Below, in pieces: positions 17,228 through 24,780 of a stretch of DNA of 53,527 bases (within the stretch, counting starts at the first letter, position 1; each line of letters opens with the position of its first letter). Source of the DNA: Paracoccus onchidii (lineage in GTDB: Bacteria; Pseudomonadota; Alphaproteobacteria; Rhodobacterales; Rhodobacteraceae); assembly GCF_028294535.1 (NCBI RefSeq), contig NZ_JAQBIE010000025.1, positions 1 to 53,527 on the forward strand, written 5' to 3'. The position numbers and the translations under genes are program-made. The notes under the pieces are model-generated. The model saw only the letters and a program-made list of their open reading frames with translations, was not told the DNA's origin and did not search any database.

Positions 17228-17401
17228 CATTCGTGCCCCTGTTGACTCATAACCCAAACATCGAAGACGAGCGCCCGGAGAACAGGCGCTCTTCCGGTCA
17301 GACCCTCCATCCCTACCCCCTTGCCATGGTTCCTCCTGGGCCGCGTCCGTATTCGGGGGGGCGCAGCGCGGAAGTTTGCCAGCGTCATGCGATTTCACCG
17401 G

Positions 17402-17572
17402 GGAATCCACCCGGAATCCACTTGGCCAGCTTGAGGCCATTTTCAACCAATAATACACGGCTTTGAGCGTGGCTCCTGGGTGGATTCCTGCTGGATTCCG
17501 AGGTGGATTCCAGAATCCACTTCGCGGAAGCCAGGGCCGGAATCCAGCGAGGCGGAAGCCACCGTAATCCAC
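17402..17572. repeat. Array of GTGGATTCC/GGAATCCAC motifs
   Basis: Copies or near-copies of a nine-base motif occur in both orientations at 17402, 17413, 17480, 17492, 17503, 17512 (one mismatch), 17539 and 17564. All are in the 385-base gap between two early genes. I see no convincing gene in this gap. The spacing is irregular, so this is more like a multi-site operator, a partition-like site or an origin than a tandem repeat. The next gene starts with a ParB-like domain. Confidence 0.65.
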
Positions 17573-17612
17573 CTGCTGAGAAGCCACCCAAACCACAGGA
17601 CCACCCTGCCCC

Positions 17613-18866
17613 ATGGACCTCGCCTTTGCGCCGCGCCAGATCGAGTTCTGGCCGATCGAGCGGCTGCGCCCCTATGCCCGGAACGCCAAGATGCACGGGG
17701 CCGATCAGGTGGCGCGGATCGCCGCCAGCATGGCCCGCTTCGGCTGGACCGTGCCCTGCATGGTCGGTGACGATGGTGAGTTGATCGCGGGTCATGGCCG
17801 CGTGCTCGCGGCGACCGAGCTGGGGCTTCACGAGGTGCCGGTGATCCGGCTCGGCCATCTCGACGAGGCCGAGCGGCGGGCCTACCGGATCGCCGACAAC
17901 AAGCTGACGGAACTCGGCGACTGGGACGAGGCGCTGCTGCGTGACGAGGTGGCCGGGCTGCTGGCCGATGATTTCGACCTCTCGCTACTGGGCTTTGCCG
18001 AGGACGAATTGGAAGCCCTGCTGCAGGATCCTGCTCTGGCAGAGGACGGCGCCGCCGAGGGCGAAGACGAAGTGCCCGAACCGCCCGCCGATCCGGTCTC
18101 GGTACCCGGCGATCTGTGGCGGCTCGGGTCGCACCGGCTGATCTGCGGCGACAGCACCAGCGCCGATGTGGTCGCAAGGCTGCTGGGCGATGTCCGGCCG
18201 CTGCTGATGGTCACCGACCCGCCCTATGGCGTCGAATACGATCCGGCATGGCGGAATGCGACCGGCGCGGCCAAGACGAAACGTACCGGCAAGGTGTTGA
18301 ATGACGACCGGGCAGACTGGCGCGAGGCCTGGGCACTGTTTCCGGGCGATGTCGCCTATGTCTGGCATGGCGCGCTGCACGCGACCACTGTCGCCGACAG
18401 CCTGATCGCGGCGGGCTTCGACATCCGGTCGCAGATCATCTGGGCCAAGGACCGGCTGGTGCTGAGCCGCGGCGATTACCACTGGCAGCATGAGCCCTGC
18501 TGGTATGCGGTGAAGAAGCGCGGCAAGGGCCATTGGGCCGGGGACCGGAAGCAGACCACGCTCTGGCAGATCGCCAACAAGGATCAGGATGCGGAAACGG
18601 TTCACGGCACCCAGAAGCCGGTCGAATGCATGCGCCGCCCGATCCTGAACAATTCCAGCCCCGGGCAGGCCATATACGAACCCTTCATGGGTTCCGGCAC
18701 GACCCTGATCGCGGCCGAGACCACCCGCCGGGTCTGCTACGGCATCGAGCTAAACCCCGCCTATGTCGATGTCGCCATCGCCCGCTGGCAGAACCTGACC
18801 GGCCAAGCGGCCGTGCTGGACGGCACCGACCAGACCTTCGACGACCTGACAACCTCCCGACGCTGA
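17613..18866 (+). CDS. ParB-like domain fused to a beta-class DNA adenine/cytosine-N4 methyltransferase
   Basis: This 417-residue protein has a ParB/Srx-like N-terminal domain (about 8-100; RLRPYARNAKMHG..., DGELIAGHGRVLAA). The methyltransferase follows with DPPYGVEY at Asp202 and the AdoMet motif YEPFMGSGTTLIAAE near 350; catalytic motif before AdoMet motif is the beta order. Such fusions are common in phages and modify phage or host DNA, often as protection from restriction. The target sequence cannot be read. The next MTase gene starts five bases after its stop. Confidence 0.88.
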   Translation: MDLAFAPRQIEFWPIERLRPYARNAKMHGADQVARIAASMARFGWTVPCMVGDDGELIAGHGRVLAATELGLHEVPVIRLGHLDEAERRAYRIADNKLTELGDWDEALLRDEVAGLLADDFDLSLLGFAEDELEALLQDPALAEDGAAEGEDEVPEPPADPVSVPGDLWRLGSHRLICGDSTSADVVARLLGDVRPLLMVTDPPYGVEYDPAWRNATGAAKTKRTGKVLNDDRADWREAWALFPGDVAYVWHGALHATTVADSLIAAGFDIRSQIIWAKDRLVLSRGDYHWQHEPCWYAVKKRGKGHWAGDRKQTTLWQIANKDQDAETVHGTQKPVECMRRPILNNSSPGQAIYEPFMGSGTTLIAAETTRRVCYGIELNPAYVDVAIARWQNLTGQAAVLDGTDQTFDDLTTSRR

Positions 18867-18870
18867 GACC

Positions 18871-19968
18871 ATGAATGACCTGGCTTTACCTGCCCCCGGA
18901 CGCGATTCCGGGGCCGATGACACCTGCCTCTTCGGCCTCTCCCTCTGCTCCGGCGCGGGCGGGATCGATCTCGGCCTCACCCTCGCCCTGCCCGGATATC
19001 GAACTGTGGGCCATGTCGAGCGGGAGACCTACGCTGCGGCCACTCTCGTGGCGCGGATGGCGGACAAGGCCCTGGATCAGGCTGTTGTCTGGGACGACAT
19101 TGCCACATTCGACGGCAGACCTTGGCGCGGCGCGGTGGATATCGTCTCTGCGGGCTATCCGTGCCAGCCGTTCAGCGTGGCGGGCAAACGAAGGGGTGCG
19201 GACGACCCGCGCCACCTCTGGCCGCATGTCGCCCGCATCATCGGCGAAATCAAACCGCCCTTCGTCTTCCTCGAAAATGTCGCCCATCATCTCCGCCTCG
19301 GCTTCCCCGAAGTCGCCAGCGGACTGGTCGGCATGGGCTACAGGCTTGCGGCAGGATTGTTTACGGCGGCGGAAGTCGGCGCGCCCCACCGCCGGGAACG
19401 CCTGTTCATCCTCGCCCTCCGCGAAGGGGACAAACTGGCCGACCCCGCGCGCCTGCTCCGGTACCCGGTCGAGCGGCGGGAACCGGACGGAACTCCTGCG
19501 CCTCTGGCCGACGCCCCGGGCCAGTGCCAACGAGAACCGGCAGACGAAACCGACGCCATCGCAGGCGGCAGGCAGGCACGGGATGAACCTTGCCACGACA
19601 GCCGCGCAATGGCCGACGCCGCTGGCGACGGATGGCAACAAACCGAGCGCGGGCAAGCGCAAAACGGCCGATCTGACCCATGCGGCGGGCATGTGGATGA
19701 CGCCCACGGCGCGGGATCACAAGGATGGGGCGACGACCTTGGCGAATACGCCAGTGAACGGCCTCCTTGGCCGCCAGGTCCTCACGACGCCGATGGCTGG
19801 CAGCGATACCTGCGATCAGCGCCGGACGCTGAACCCGCTGTTCGTCGAGGCGCTGATGGGCTGGCCTGCAGGGTGGACCGGCTCCGCCTCTGTGGCAACG
19901 GCGTGGTCCCACTGGTTGCCGCGCATGCGCTCCGAACTCTGGCGTATCAGTTGCTGGAAGATGGATGA
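18871..19968 (+). CDS. C5-cytosine DNA methyltransferase with a frame conflict in its second half
   Basis: The 365-residue frame starts LFGLSLCSGAGGIDLG (motif I). It has the catalytic Cys98 in AGYPCQPFSVAG, LENVAH (motif VI) and RRERLFIL (motif VIII), and ends with a motif X-like GNGVVPLVAAHAL. From about 19430 onward the third-codon-position GC bias moves to the +1 frame, which reads WPTP-type repeats and LNPLFVEALMGWPAGWTG, also typical of phage C5 MTases. So either this gene carries a one-base slip at GGGG 19426-19429, or the segment is read in two frames. Partnered with the adjacent ParB-MTase, it should modify phage DNA; no cognate restriction gene is next to it. Confidence 0.8.
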   Translation: MNDLALPAPGRDSGADDTCLFGLSLCSGAGGIDLGLTLALPGYRTVGHVERETYAAATLVARMADKALDQAVVWDDIATFDGRPWRGAVDIVSAGYPCQPFSVAGKRRGADDPRHLWPHVARIIGEIKPPFVFLENVAHHLRLGFPEVASGLVGMGYRLAAGLFTAAEVGAPHRRERLFILALREGDKLADPARLLRYPVERREPDGTPAPLADAPGQCQREPADETDAIAGGRQARDEPCHDSRAMADAAGDGWQQTERGQAQNGRSDPCGGHVDDAHGAGSQGWGDDLGEYASERPPWPPGPHDADGWQRYLRSAPDAEPAVRRGADGLACRVDRLRLCGNGVVPLVAAHALRTLAYQLLEDG

Positions 19969-19981
19969 TGCGGTCGGCTAA
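19430..19981 (+). other. Alternative +1 frame of the C5 MTase second half
   Basis: This frame is open from an ATG at 18875, but only the part after about 19430 looks like protein. It has NWPTPRA, LWPTPRAS, QWPTPLATDG and MWMTPTARDHKDG, then the LMGWPAGWTG block, with mostly G/C third positions. Upstream of 19430 the same frame is Ser/Arg-rich and shadow-like. The most economical reading is that the native protein crosses from the 18871 frame into this one. Confidence 0.5.
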
Positions 19982-20344
19982 CAAGCTCAAAGGCAGCTTC
20001 GAGCCCACTTTGACTGACGCTGCGCGGCGCTTGAACGGGCGCGAACAGCGCAATCCTGTCATCGGCCATGGCAAACCTCGGCCCTCACCAAACCTTTGCT
20101 ACTGAACAAAATGTCGCGGCGCGGCCCGCTGAACCTCCCATTCGCCGCTGGCGCTAAAGTGGGCACTTGCTGACGTCATGCGATGCGGGATGTTGCTACC
20201 GATCGGCATATAACGATGAACGGCCTGAGGGTCCGAAGAATTCTTGGCATGTGAAACAGTCCGGCACAGCCCACAGATGCACTGGCTGGCAGGCGATTCT
20301 TCAGAATATGACTGCGCGCCAGGCACGTTGAACTGCCAGTTTCT
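19982..20344. other. Non-coding gap, 363 bp
   Basis: I see no convincing gene, hairpin or repeat here. The longer antisense frames have no ribosome site or recognisable sequence. It separates the phage early genes from the hydrolase/SARP cassette and may be a junction scar. Confidence 0.5.
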
Positions 20345-21277
20345 TCATCCCGCATCAGGCTCTTCGGCCCTGCCTGCACTCGGTTCGTGATTCAGCGAGC
20401 GAAACCAGATTATCAGATTCGTGAATCGGTCGGGGCGCTTGTAGGGGCCGTCATGCGTAACACCGTCCATGCGGACGAGCATCGAGTTTCCGGAACATTC
20501 CGCGACCCGCTCCGACATCATTGCCCATTGTACCAGCGTGTCGGTCCCAAGGACCACCAGCGTCGGCACACTGATTTGCGCCAGATTATCGCAAGTCAGC
20601 GGCGCGCCCGGCGCCATGCCGCCATAAAACGGCAGGGTGCGGCCATTTTCCTTCCAGTATGTGGGGAATGGTTCCGGCTCTTCGCCCGCTGTGCCCTCTG
20701 GCATCCGGAACACCGACTCGATGATGCGCAACGCGGCGGACTCGGCGTCACCAGCCTCCAGCGCTGCGATCATCGGGCCAACCGTCGCACCAAACTGCGC
20801 GCGCGCCGCGTCAGCGCCCGGAAGCCCATCGATCAGCCTGTCTACGTCTGGTTCGAAATGAACCATTGAGCGGAATAGATCGGGCCGCTGTAGTGCAGCA
20901 TAGGTGGCAATCTCGCCGCTATAAGACCACGTAACGAGATCGACCGGACCGGCATCCAGCCCCTCGATGAAGGCGATCAGATCGGCGATATGGGTGTCGC
21001 GCGTGAAACTGGAACCGTCGTCCGGCCAGTCCGCGGTGCCGAAATAGCGCTGGGTGTAGGCGACGAACCGACCTTCCTCGGATATCCGGTCGGCATAGCC
21101 TTCCCAAACGCGCGCATCCGAGATCGCCCCATGGACGAAGACGATGGGCGGACCCTCGCCCTGCTCGATAAAGGTCAGTTCGGCTCCGTCCACTTGCATG
21201 GTTCCGGTCTCAACCGCCTGGGCAGCCGTCAACCCCATCGCCATTGTGGCGGCAACTGTGAATGTGACTTTCTTCAT
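20345..21277 (-). CDS. Secreted alpha/beta hydrolase
   Basis: This 310-residue protein has a signal peptide (MKKVTFTVAATMAMGLTAAQA) and an alpha/beta-hydrolase fold. The oxyanion-loop motif FVHGAISDARVWEGY lies near residue 48 and the nucleophile region is VTWSYSGEIATYAAL; the elbow reads WSYSG, so Ser in G-x-S-x-G is slightly modified. His in GVTHDGPYKRP is near 280. It is divergent from the SARP-like regulator, which probably controls it. The substrate is unknown. Nothing phage-like is in this pair, so it is cargo. Confidence 0.82.
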   Translation of the reverse strand: MKKVTFTVAATMAMGLTAAQAVETGTMQVDGAELTFIEQGEGPPIVFVHGAISDARVWEGYADRISEEGRFVAYTQRYFGTADWPDDGSSFTRDTHIADLIAFIEGLDAGPVDLVTWSYSGEIATYAALQRPDLFRSMVHFEPDVDRLIDGLPGADAARAQFGATVGPMIAALEAGDAESAALRIIESVFRMPEGTAGEEPEPFPTYWKENGRTLPFYGGMAPGAPLTCDNLAQISVPTLVVLGTDTLVQWAMMSERVAECSGNSMLVRMDGVTHDGPYKRPDRFTNLIIWFRSLNHEPSAGRAEEPDAG

Positions 21278-21469
21278 AACTCCGTCTCCCTTGTCTGATT
21301 CGGCAAATTAGGTCCTCAGTTCGACCAGTCTCGGACGGGGGGCGTCACGACAGCGTCACGCAACCCGTCACGCGACCGCGTCCGAGGTAATTTTCTGGCT
21401 TTTCTTCATGATTTTTCGAGGTCTGCCCGTTCTTGTGCTAGAATATTGCCCAAGGGGGTTGCCGGGACG

Positions 21470-22522
21470 ATGCCGATCCTTCGCTTATCATTTCTGGGCG
21501 AACCACGTCTTCAAGCCCAAGACGGCCAGGTGCTGGCTACGCCGGGACCGAAAGGGTTGGGACTGCTCGGCTGTCTCGCGACAGCACCCGAATTACGCAT
21601 GTGGCGCACGACGCTAGTCGAACTGCTTTGGGCCGACGCATCCTCCACACCCGCCGCTCGGCACGCCCTGCGTCAATGCCTCGTCCGGCTAAAATCGCAG
21701 CTTGGCGATGCCGCAGGGGCGCTGGTCGCCAATGATGACGCCGTCTGGCTGAACCCGGATCTCGTCTCAATCGACCTCGCCGAGATCCGAACAGCGCTGC
21801 AAACCGGCGCGCGCGGGGCGATCCCGGAACTGTCGCTGGTGGTTCGGGGTCGGTTTTGCGCCGGCCTGGAAGTCGAACTTGCCGAGTTCGAGACATGGCT
21901 GCGCGACCGGCAACGGGAATACGATCAGCTATGCGCCGACTTGCATGCCAAGGCGGCAGCAATCCTCGCCGAGCGCGGCGAAGGTCCAGCAGCCATTGCA
22001 GCCGCGCGTCGACGGCTCGAATGCGAGCCGTTTCAAGATGATGCCCATGCGGCCTTGATCGCCCTTTGTATTGCATTTGGACGCCGGCAAGAGGCCGCGA
22101 CCGCACATAAGGACTGCCACGATCTTTTTGCGAAGGAACTTGGCGTCGCGCCGGCGTCACAGGTGGACCGGGCGCTTAGGACGTCGGTGCCTGCCTGCCA
22201 CGTCCCGTTGTCCGTGCCGTTGCAGGTCGCACCAATTGCACGCCGTTCGGTGCTTGGCGCCTTCTCAGCCGGCCTGGCTGGGGCCGCCGCCTTGTTTCAG
22301 GTTCTCGGCCCATGGGGAAGTAGCCAGCCACCCGAGCCGGATCAGAAGCAGATGTCAATCTGGGTCAGTCCAGCGTCGGCCGCGTCCATTCAAGAAACCA
22401 GATTCACCGGATCATTCGCCAATTTGCCAGAGGAAAATCTAGATGCATCAAGTCAGACCGCCATACAGAGAATGCTCGAAGGGGATACCGACTATGCGAT
22501 GCTCTATCCCGCAGGCTGCTAA
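21470..22522 (+). CDS. SARP/BTAD-type transcriptional regulator with a C-terminal membrane segment
   Basis: This protein of about 350 residues has an N-terminal OmpR-like winged helix (1-95, LRLSFLGEPRLQAQDG) and a bacterial transcriptional activation domain (about 100-235, ending KELGVAPASQVDRAL). One hydrophobic helix follows (RRSVLGAFSAGLAGAAALFQV), then a short tail. I prefer the ATG at 21470 over the TTG at 21446. The membrane segment suggests a one-component membrane-bound regulator rather than a free activator. Its 3' end overlaps the next gene by 29 bases, and it is divergent from the hydrolase. Confidence 0.8.
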   Translation: MPILRLSFLGEPRLQAQDGQVLATPGPKGLGLLGCLATAPELRMWRTTLVELLWADASSTPAARHALRQCLVRLKSQLGDAAGALVANDDAVWLNPDLVSIDLAEIRTALQTGARGAIPELSLVVRGRFCAGLEVELAEFETWLRDRQREYDQLCADLHAKAAAILAERGEGPAAIAAARRRLECEPFQDDAHAALIALCIAFGRRQEAATAHKDCHDLFAKELGVAPASQVDRALRTSVPACHVPLSVPLQVAPIARRSVLGAFSAGLAGAAALFQVLGPWGSSQPPEPDQKQMSIWVSPASAASIQETRFTGSFANLPEENLDASSQTAIQRMLEGDTDYAMLYPAGC

Positions 22523-23057
22523 GCGCCGCCGGCGCGGTGTTGCAACGCTCGGGCTTGCAATTATCCTCACCATATCGCCGTACTTGCCGGCCAACGCGCA
22601 ATCCGTTGCGGGCGAGGGCACCTTCGCGGCGAATTTCGTGGGCTATGCCGCGAATGAGGTTGAACCGCTGCAGATCGGCACCGACCGTTTCTACGGACTG
22701 GTCGATTCGACCCTCACCGCAATGAATGCCGACAACGCCGCCTTCCTGCATAACCAGACCGGCAGATGTCTGGGCAGCTGGACCGTGGACGAAACGGCCA
22801 AGACCTTTGAAGAACTGGTGAACTGCACCTACACCGATGCGGACGGCGACCAGATATTCGAAAGCGCGACCTTCGACCGGCAGTCGCTGGACGCACCCCA
22901 TGTCGGCACCGGACGTTGGCTGGGCGGCACCGGCAAGTACGAAGGGCTGACCGGACTTTTCGAGATACGCACCCGCACCCTGCGATCCGCACGGGAAGGT
23001 CTGGTTCAATATGTCGGAACCAAGCAGGGGCAGTATAGCCTTGCAGCGCGGGAATAA
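22494..23057 (+). CDS. Secreted protein of unknown function
   Basis: This 187-residue protein has a signal peptide (RRRRGVATLGLAIILTISPYLPANAQ). The mature part of about 150 residues is predicted beta-rich (GEGTFAANFVGYAANEVE, GRWLGGTGKYEGLTGLFEIRT), reminiscent of allene-oxide-cyclase-like or lipocalin-type barrels. The ATG at 22494 has a GAAGGGG site and lies within the regulator 3' end, so the two are translationally coupled. I do not recognise a named family. Confidence 0.7.
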   Translation: MRCSIPQAAKRRRRGVATLGLAIILTISPYLPANAQSVAGEGTFAANFVGYAANEVEPLQIGTDRFYGLVDSTLTAMNADNAAFLHNQTGRCLGSWTVDETAKTFEELVNCTYTDADGDQIFESATFDRQSLDAPHVGTGRWLGGTGKYEGLTGLFEIRTRTLRSAREGLVQYVGTKQGQYSLAARE

Positions 23058-23190
23058 AGAAACAATGGGCCGGTAGATTTCCGCCCAACCTACGGGGTGC
23101 TGTCGTCTCGATTGTGCCGACACCTGCCGTTGGGGCGGTCGCAGCGAACGCTCGCTTCGTCCCGCTTTGCCGCCATTTGACGGGCTGATC

Positions 23191-23739
23191 CTATCGGATC
23201 GCAGGGTCAACATTCCCGGCAAGTCGATAGACCCGCCCGCGCCCATCGACTTTTTCGGAGGTGACCTCCAGCCCCAACTTCTTCTTCAGCGAGCCGGAAA
23301 TCGCACCCCTGATGCTATGCGCCTGCCATCCCGTCGCCTCGGCGATCTCTGCAATGGTTACGCCCTCCGGCGCCTGTAGCATCGCGATCAGCTGCGCCTG
23401 TTTCGTACCGGGGCGCTGGGCGGCAGCGATGGCCTCGGGCTTGGCATCGCGCAGTGCCGCCATGGTCCTGACCACCACCGGCTCGATGCCGATGGCGTCC
23501 AGCCCGGCCCCGGTGGCGATCAGCGTGGTGCCGTGCCCGTCGCCGGTTTCGCGCCAGAGCGGTTCGTTGCGCCGAAGATTGGCCTCGACCTCCTCGATAA
23601 GGCCGAGTTTTACCATCCGTCCGATGGCCATCTTCGCGGCGGCACCGTGCAGGCCATCGGGCAGCGGAAGGGCGAGATTGCCCGGTCTTGCGCTGGCACG
23701 GGTCAGGATCAGGGTCTGCGTTTCGGTGAGTTTCGTCAT
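23191..23739 (-). CDS. DUF3489 domain protein
   Basis: This 182-residue protein has a C-terminal DUF3489 winged helix (about 110-175; KQAQLIAMLQAPEGVTIAEI, then HSIRGAISGSLKKKLGLEV). An N-terminal helical region is also wHTH-like (LTETQTLILTRASARPGN). Proteins of this type are frequent in alphaproteobacterial prophages and probably bind DNA; no specific role is known. It is transcribed opposite to the late genes. Confidence 0.75.
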   Translation of the reverse strand: MTKLTETQTLILTRASARPGNLALPLPDGLHGAAAKMAIGRMVKLGLIEEVEANLRRNEPLWRETGDGHGTTLIATGAGLDAIGIEPVVVRTMAALRDAKPEAIAAAQRPGTKQAQLIAMLQAPEGVTIAEIAEATGWQAHSIRGAISGSLKKKLGLEVTSEKVDGRGRVYRLAGNVDPAIR

Positions 23740-23834
23740 TGTAGGCTCCGTTCATCGTCACCGCAGGCTGCGGTCGGCTTCTACGGAGCCGGGCCCCGTT
23801 ATCCGGGGCGTGGCGGGCGCCAGTTGCCAGCCGG

Positions 23835-24062
23835 TCAGGCGGCGTGTTCGCCCGCGCCGAATGTAAAATCGCTGATCTGCTTCAGCAGATGGGCCTGATA
23901 TTCGAGGCTGCCAACGTCGGCCCAGTTCAACCGTTCGGGGTCCGCCCCGAAATGGTCCTCGCTGAAGGCTTGCAACCGGGCCAACATCGCGTCGATTTCG
24001 GCCTTTTTCGCGATGAAGGCAGCGAGGGCGGCGTCGTTGGTTCGGGCGGGCTTGCGGGTCAT
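23835..24062 (-). CDS. Small hypothetical phage protein
   Basis: This 75-residue protein starts at the ATG at 24062. It is helical and amphipathic (DAALAAFIAKKAEIDAMLARL, shortened here by the reader's view of one helix pair), with a second conserved-looking segment WADVGSLEYQAHLLKQI. It is next to the DUF3489 gene on the same strand, upstream of the terminase genes. No family is recognised. Confidence 0.55.
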   Translation of the reverse strand: MTRKPARTNDAALAAFIAKKAEIDAMLARLQAFSEDHFGADPERLNWADVGSLEYQAHLLKQISDFTFGAGEHAA

Positions 24063-24072
24063 GTCGGTCTCC

Positions 24073-24158
24073 GGTGCATCCTGTCGTTGATGCAGCATCG
24101 CTCCGGGGCGTCCTGAAGTGTAGAGAATTCGGAGCAATAACAGTGCTTTATGATGCAC
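24073..24158. promoter_or_regulatory. GATGCA-type repeats upstream of terminase, possible packaging site
   Basis: GGTGCATC (24073-24080), the near-palindrome GATGCAGCATC (24089-24099) and GATGCAC (24152-24158) cluster in the gap just ahead of the small terminase gene. Lambda-type terminase small subunits bind repeated sites next to cos, so these are candidates. No nick site is visible by eye. Confidence 0.35.
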
Positions 24159-24186
24159 ATCACCATCATCTTCGGATGTGCCTGCC

Positions 24187-24780
24187 ATGCAGGGCATGAG
24201 CGAACGCGCCTATGCGGCCCATGCGGGGGTGTCGCGCGGGGCGATCCAGAAGGCGCGGAAAAGCGGTCGGCTGGTCCTCTTCGCCGATGGCTCCATCGAC
24301 GCAGCCGCGTCCGACGCCCGCCGCGCGGCGACGACCGATCCGGATCAGCAGAACCGGGCGAAGGGCGGCACAGCGCGGCAAACGCCGCCACCGGAACGGG
24401 CCTCGCGCCCCGCCGACAACCTCGCCGCGCCCTCAATCTCCGGCCCGGGCGACAGTTCCTCCTATCTGAAGGCCCGGACGGCGCTGACGGTCTATCAGGC
24501 GCAGGAGCGTCAGATCGCCATCCAGAAGAAGAAGGGCGTGCTGGTCGACCGGGCGCGGGCCGAGACGCTGGTCTTTCGCCTCGCGCGTCAGGAACGCGAT
24601 GCCTGGGTGACATGGCCCGCCCGCGTCGCCGCGATCATGGCGGCGGAACTCTCGGCCGAGATGGAAAAGACCACCGGGGAAGCAATGAGCATCGGCACCG
24701 GGGTGCTGCAGAGGGTGCTGGAAGCCCATGTCCGAGACCAGCTTGCCGCCCTCGCCGATCTCAAGGTTTCTCTTGAATGA
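24187..24780 (+). CDS. Terminase small subunit (Nu1-like)
   Basis: This protein of about 197 residues has an N-terminal helix-turn-helix (SERAYAAHAGVSRGAIQKAR), the DNA-recognition part of Nu1-type small terminases. A Gly/Ala/Pro-rich linker follows, then a long helical C-terminal half (YLKARTALTVYQAQERQIAI...). GTG at 24178, ATG at 24187 and ATG at 24199 are all possible starts; none has a clear ribosome site. It overlaps TerL by 53 bases. Confidence 0.8.
   Translation: MQGMSERAYAAHAGVSRGAIQKARKSGRLVLFADGSIDAAASDARRAATTDPDQQNRAKGGTARQTPPPERASRPADNLAAPSISGPGDSSSYLKARTALTVYQAQERQIAIQKKKGVLVDRARAETLVFRLARQERDAWVTWPARVAAIMAAELSAEMEKTTGEAMSIGTGVLQRVLEAHVRDQLAALADLKVSLE

Noticed and set aside
17443..18177. 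Arg/Pro-rich 244-codon minus-strand frame over the repeat array
   Set aside because: Composition is that of an antisense shadow of the ParB-MTase gene.
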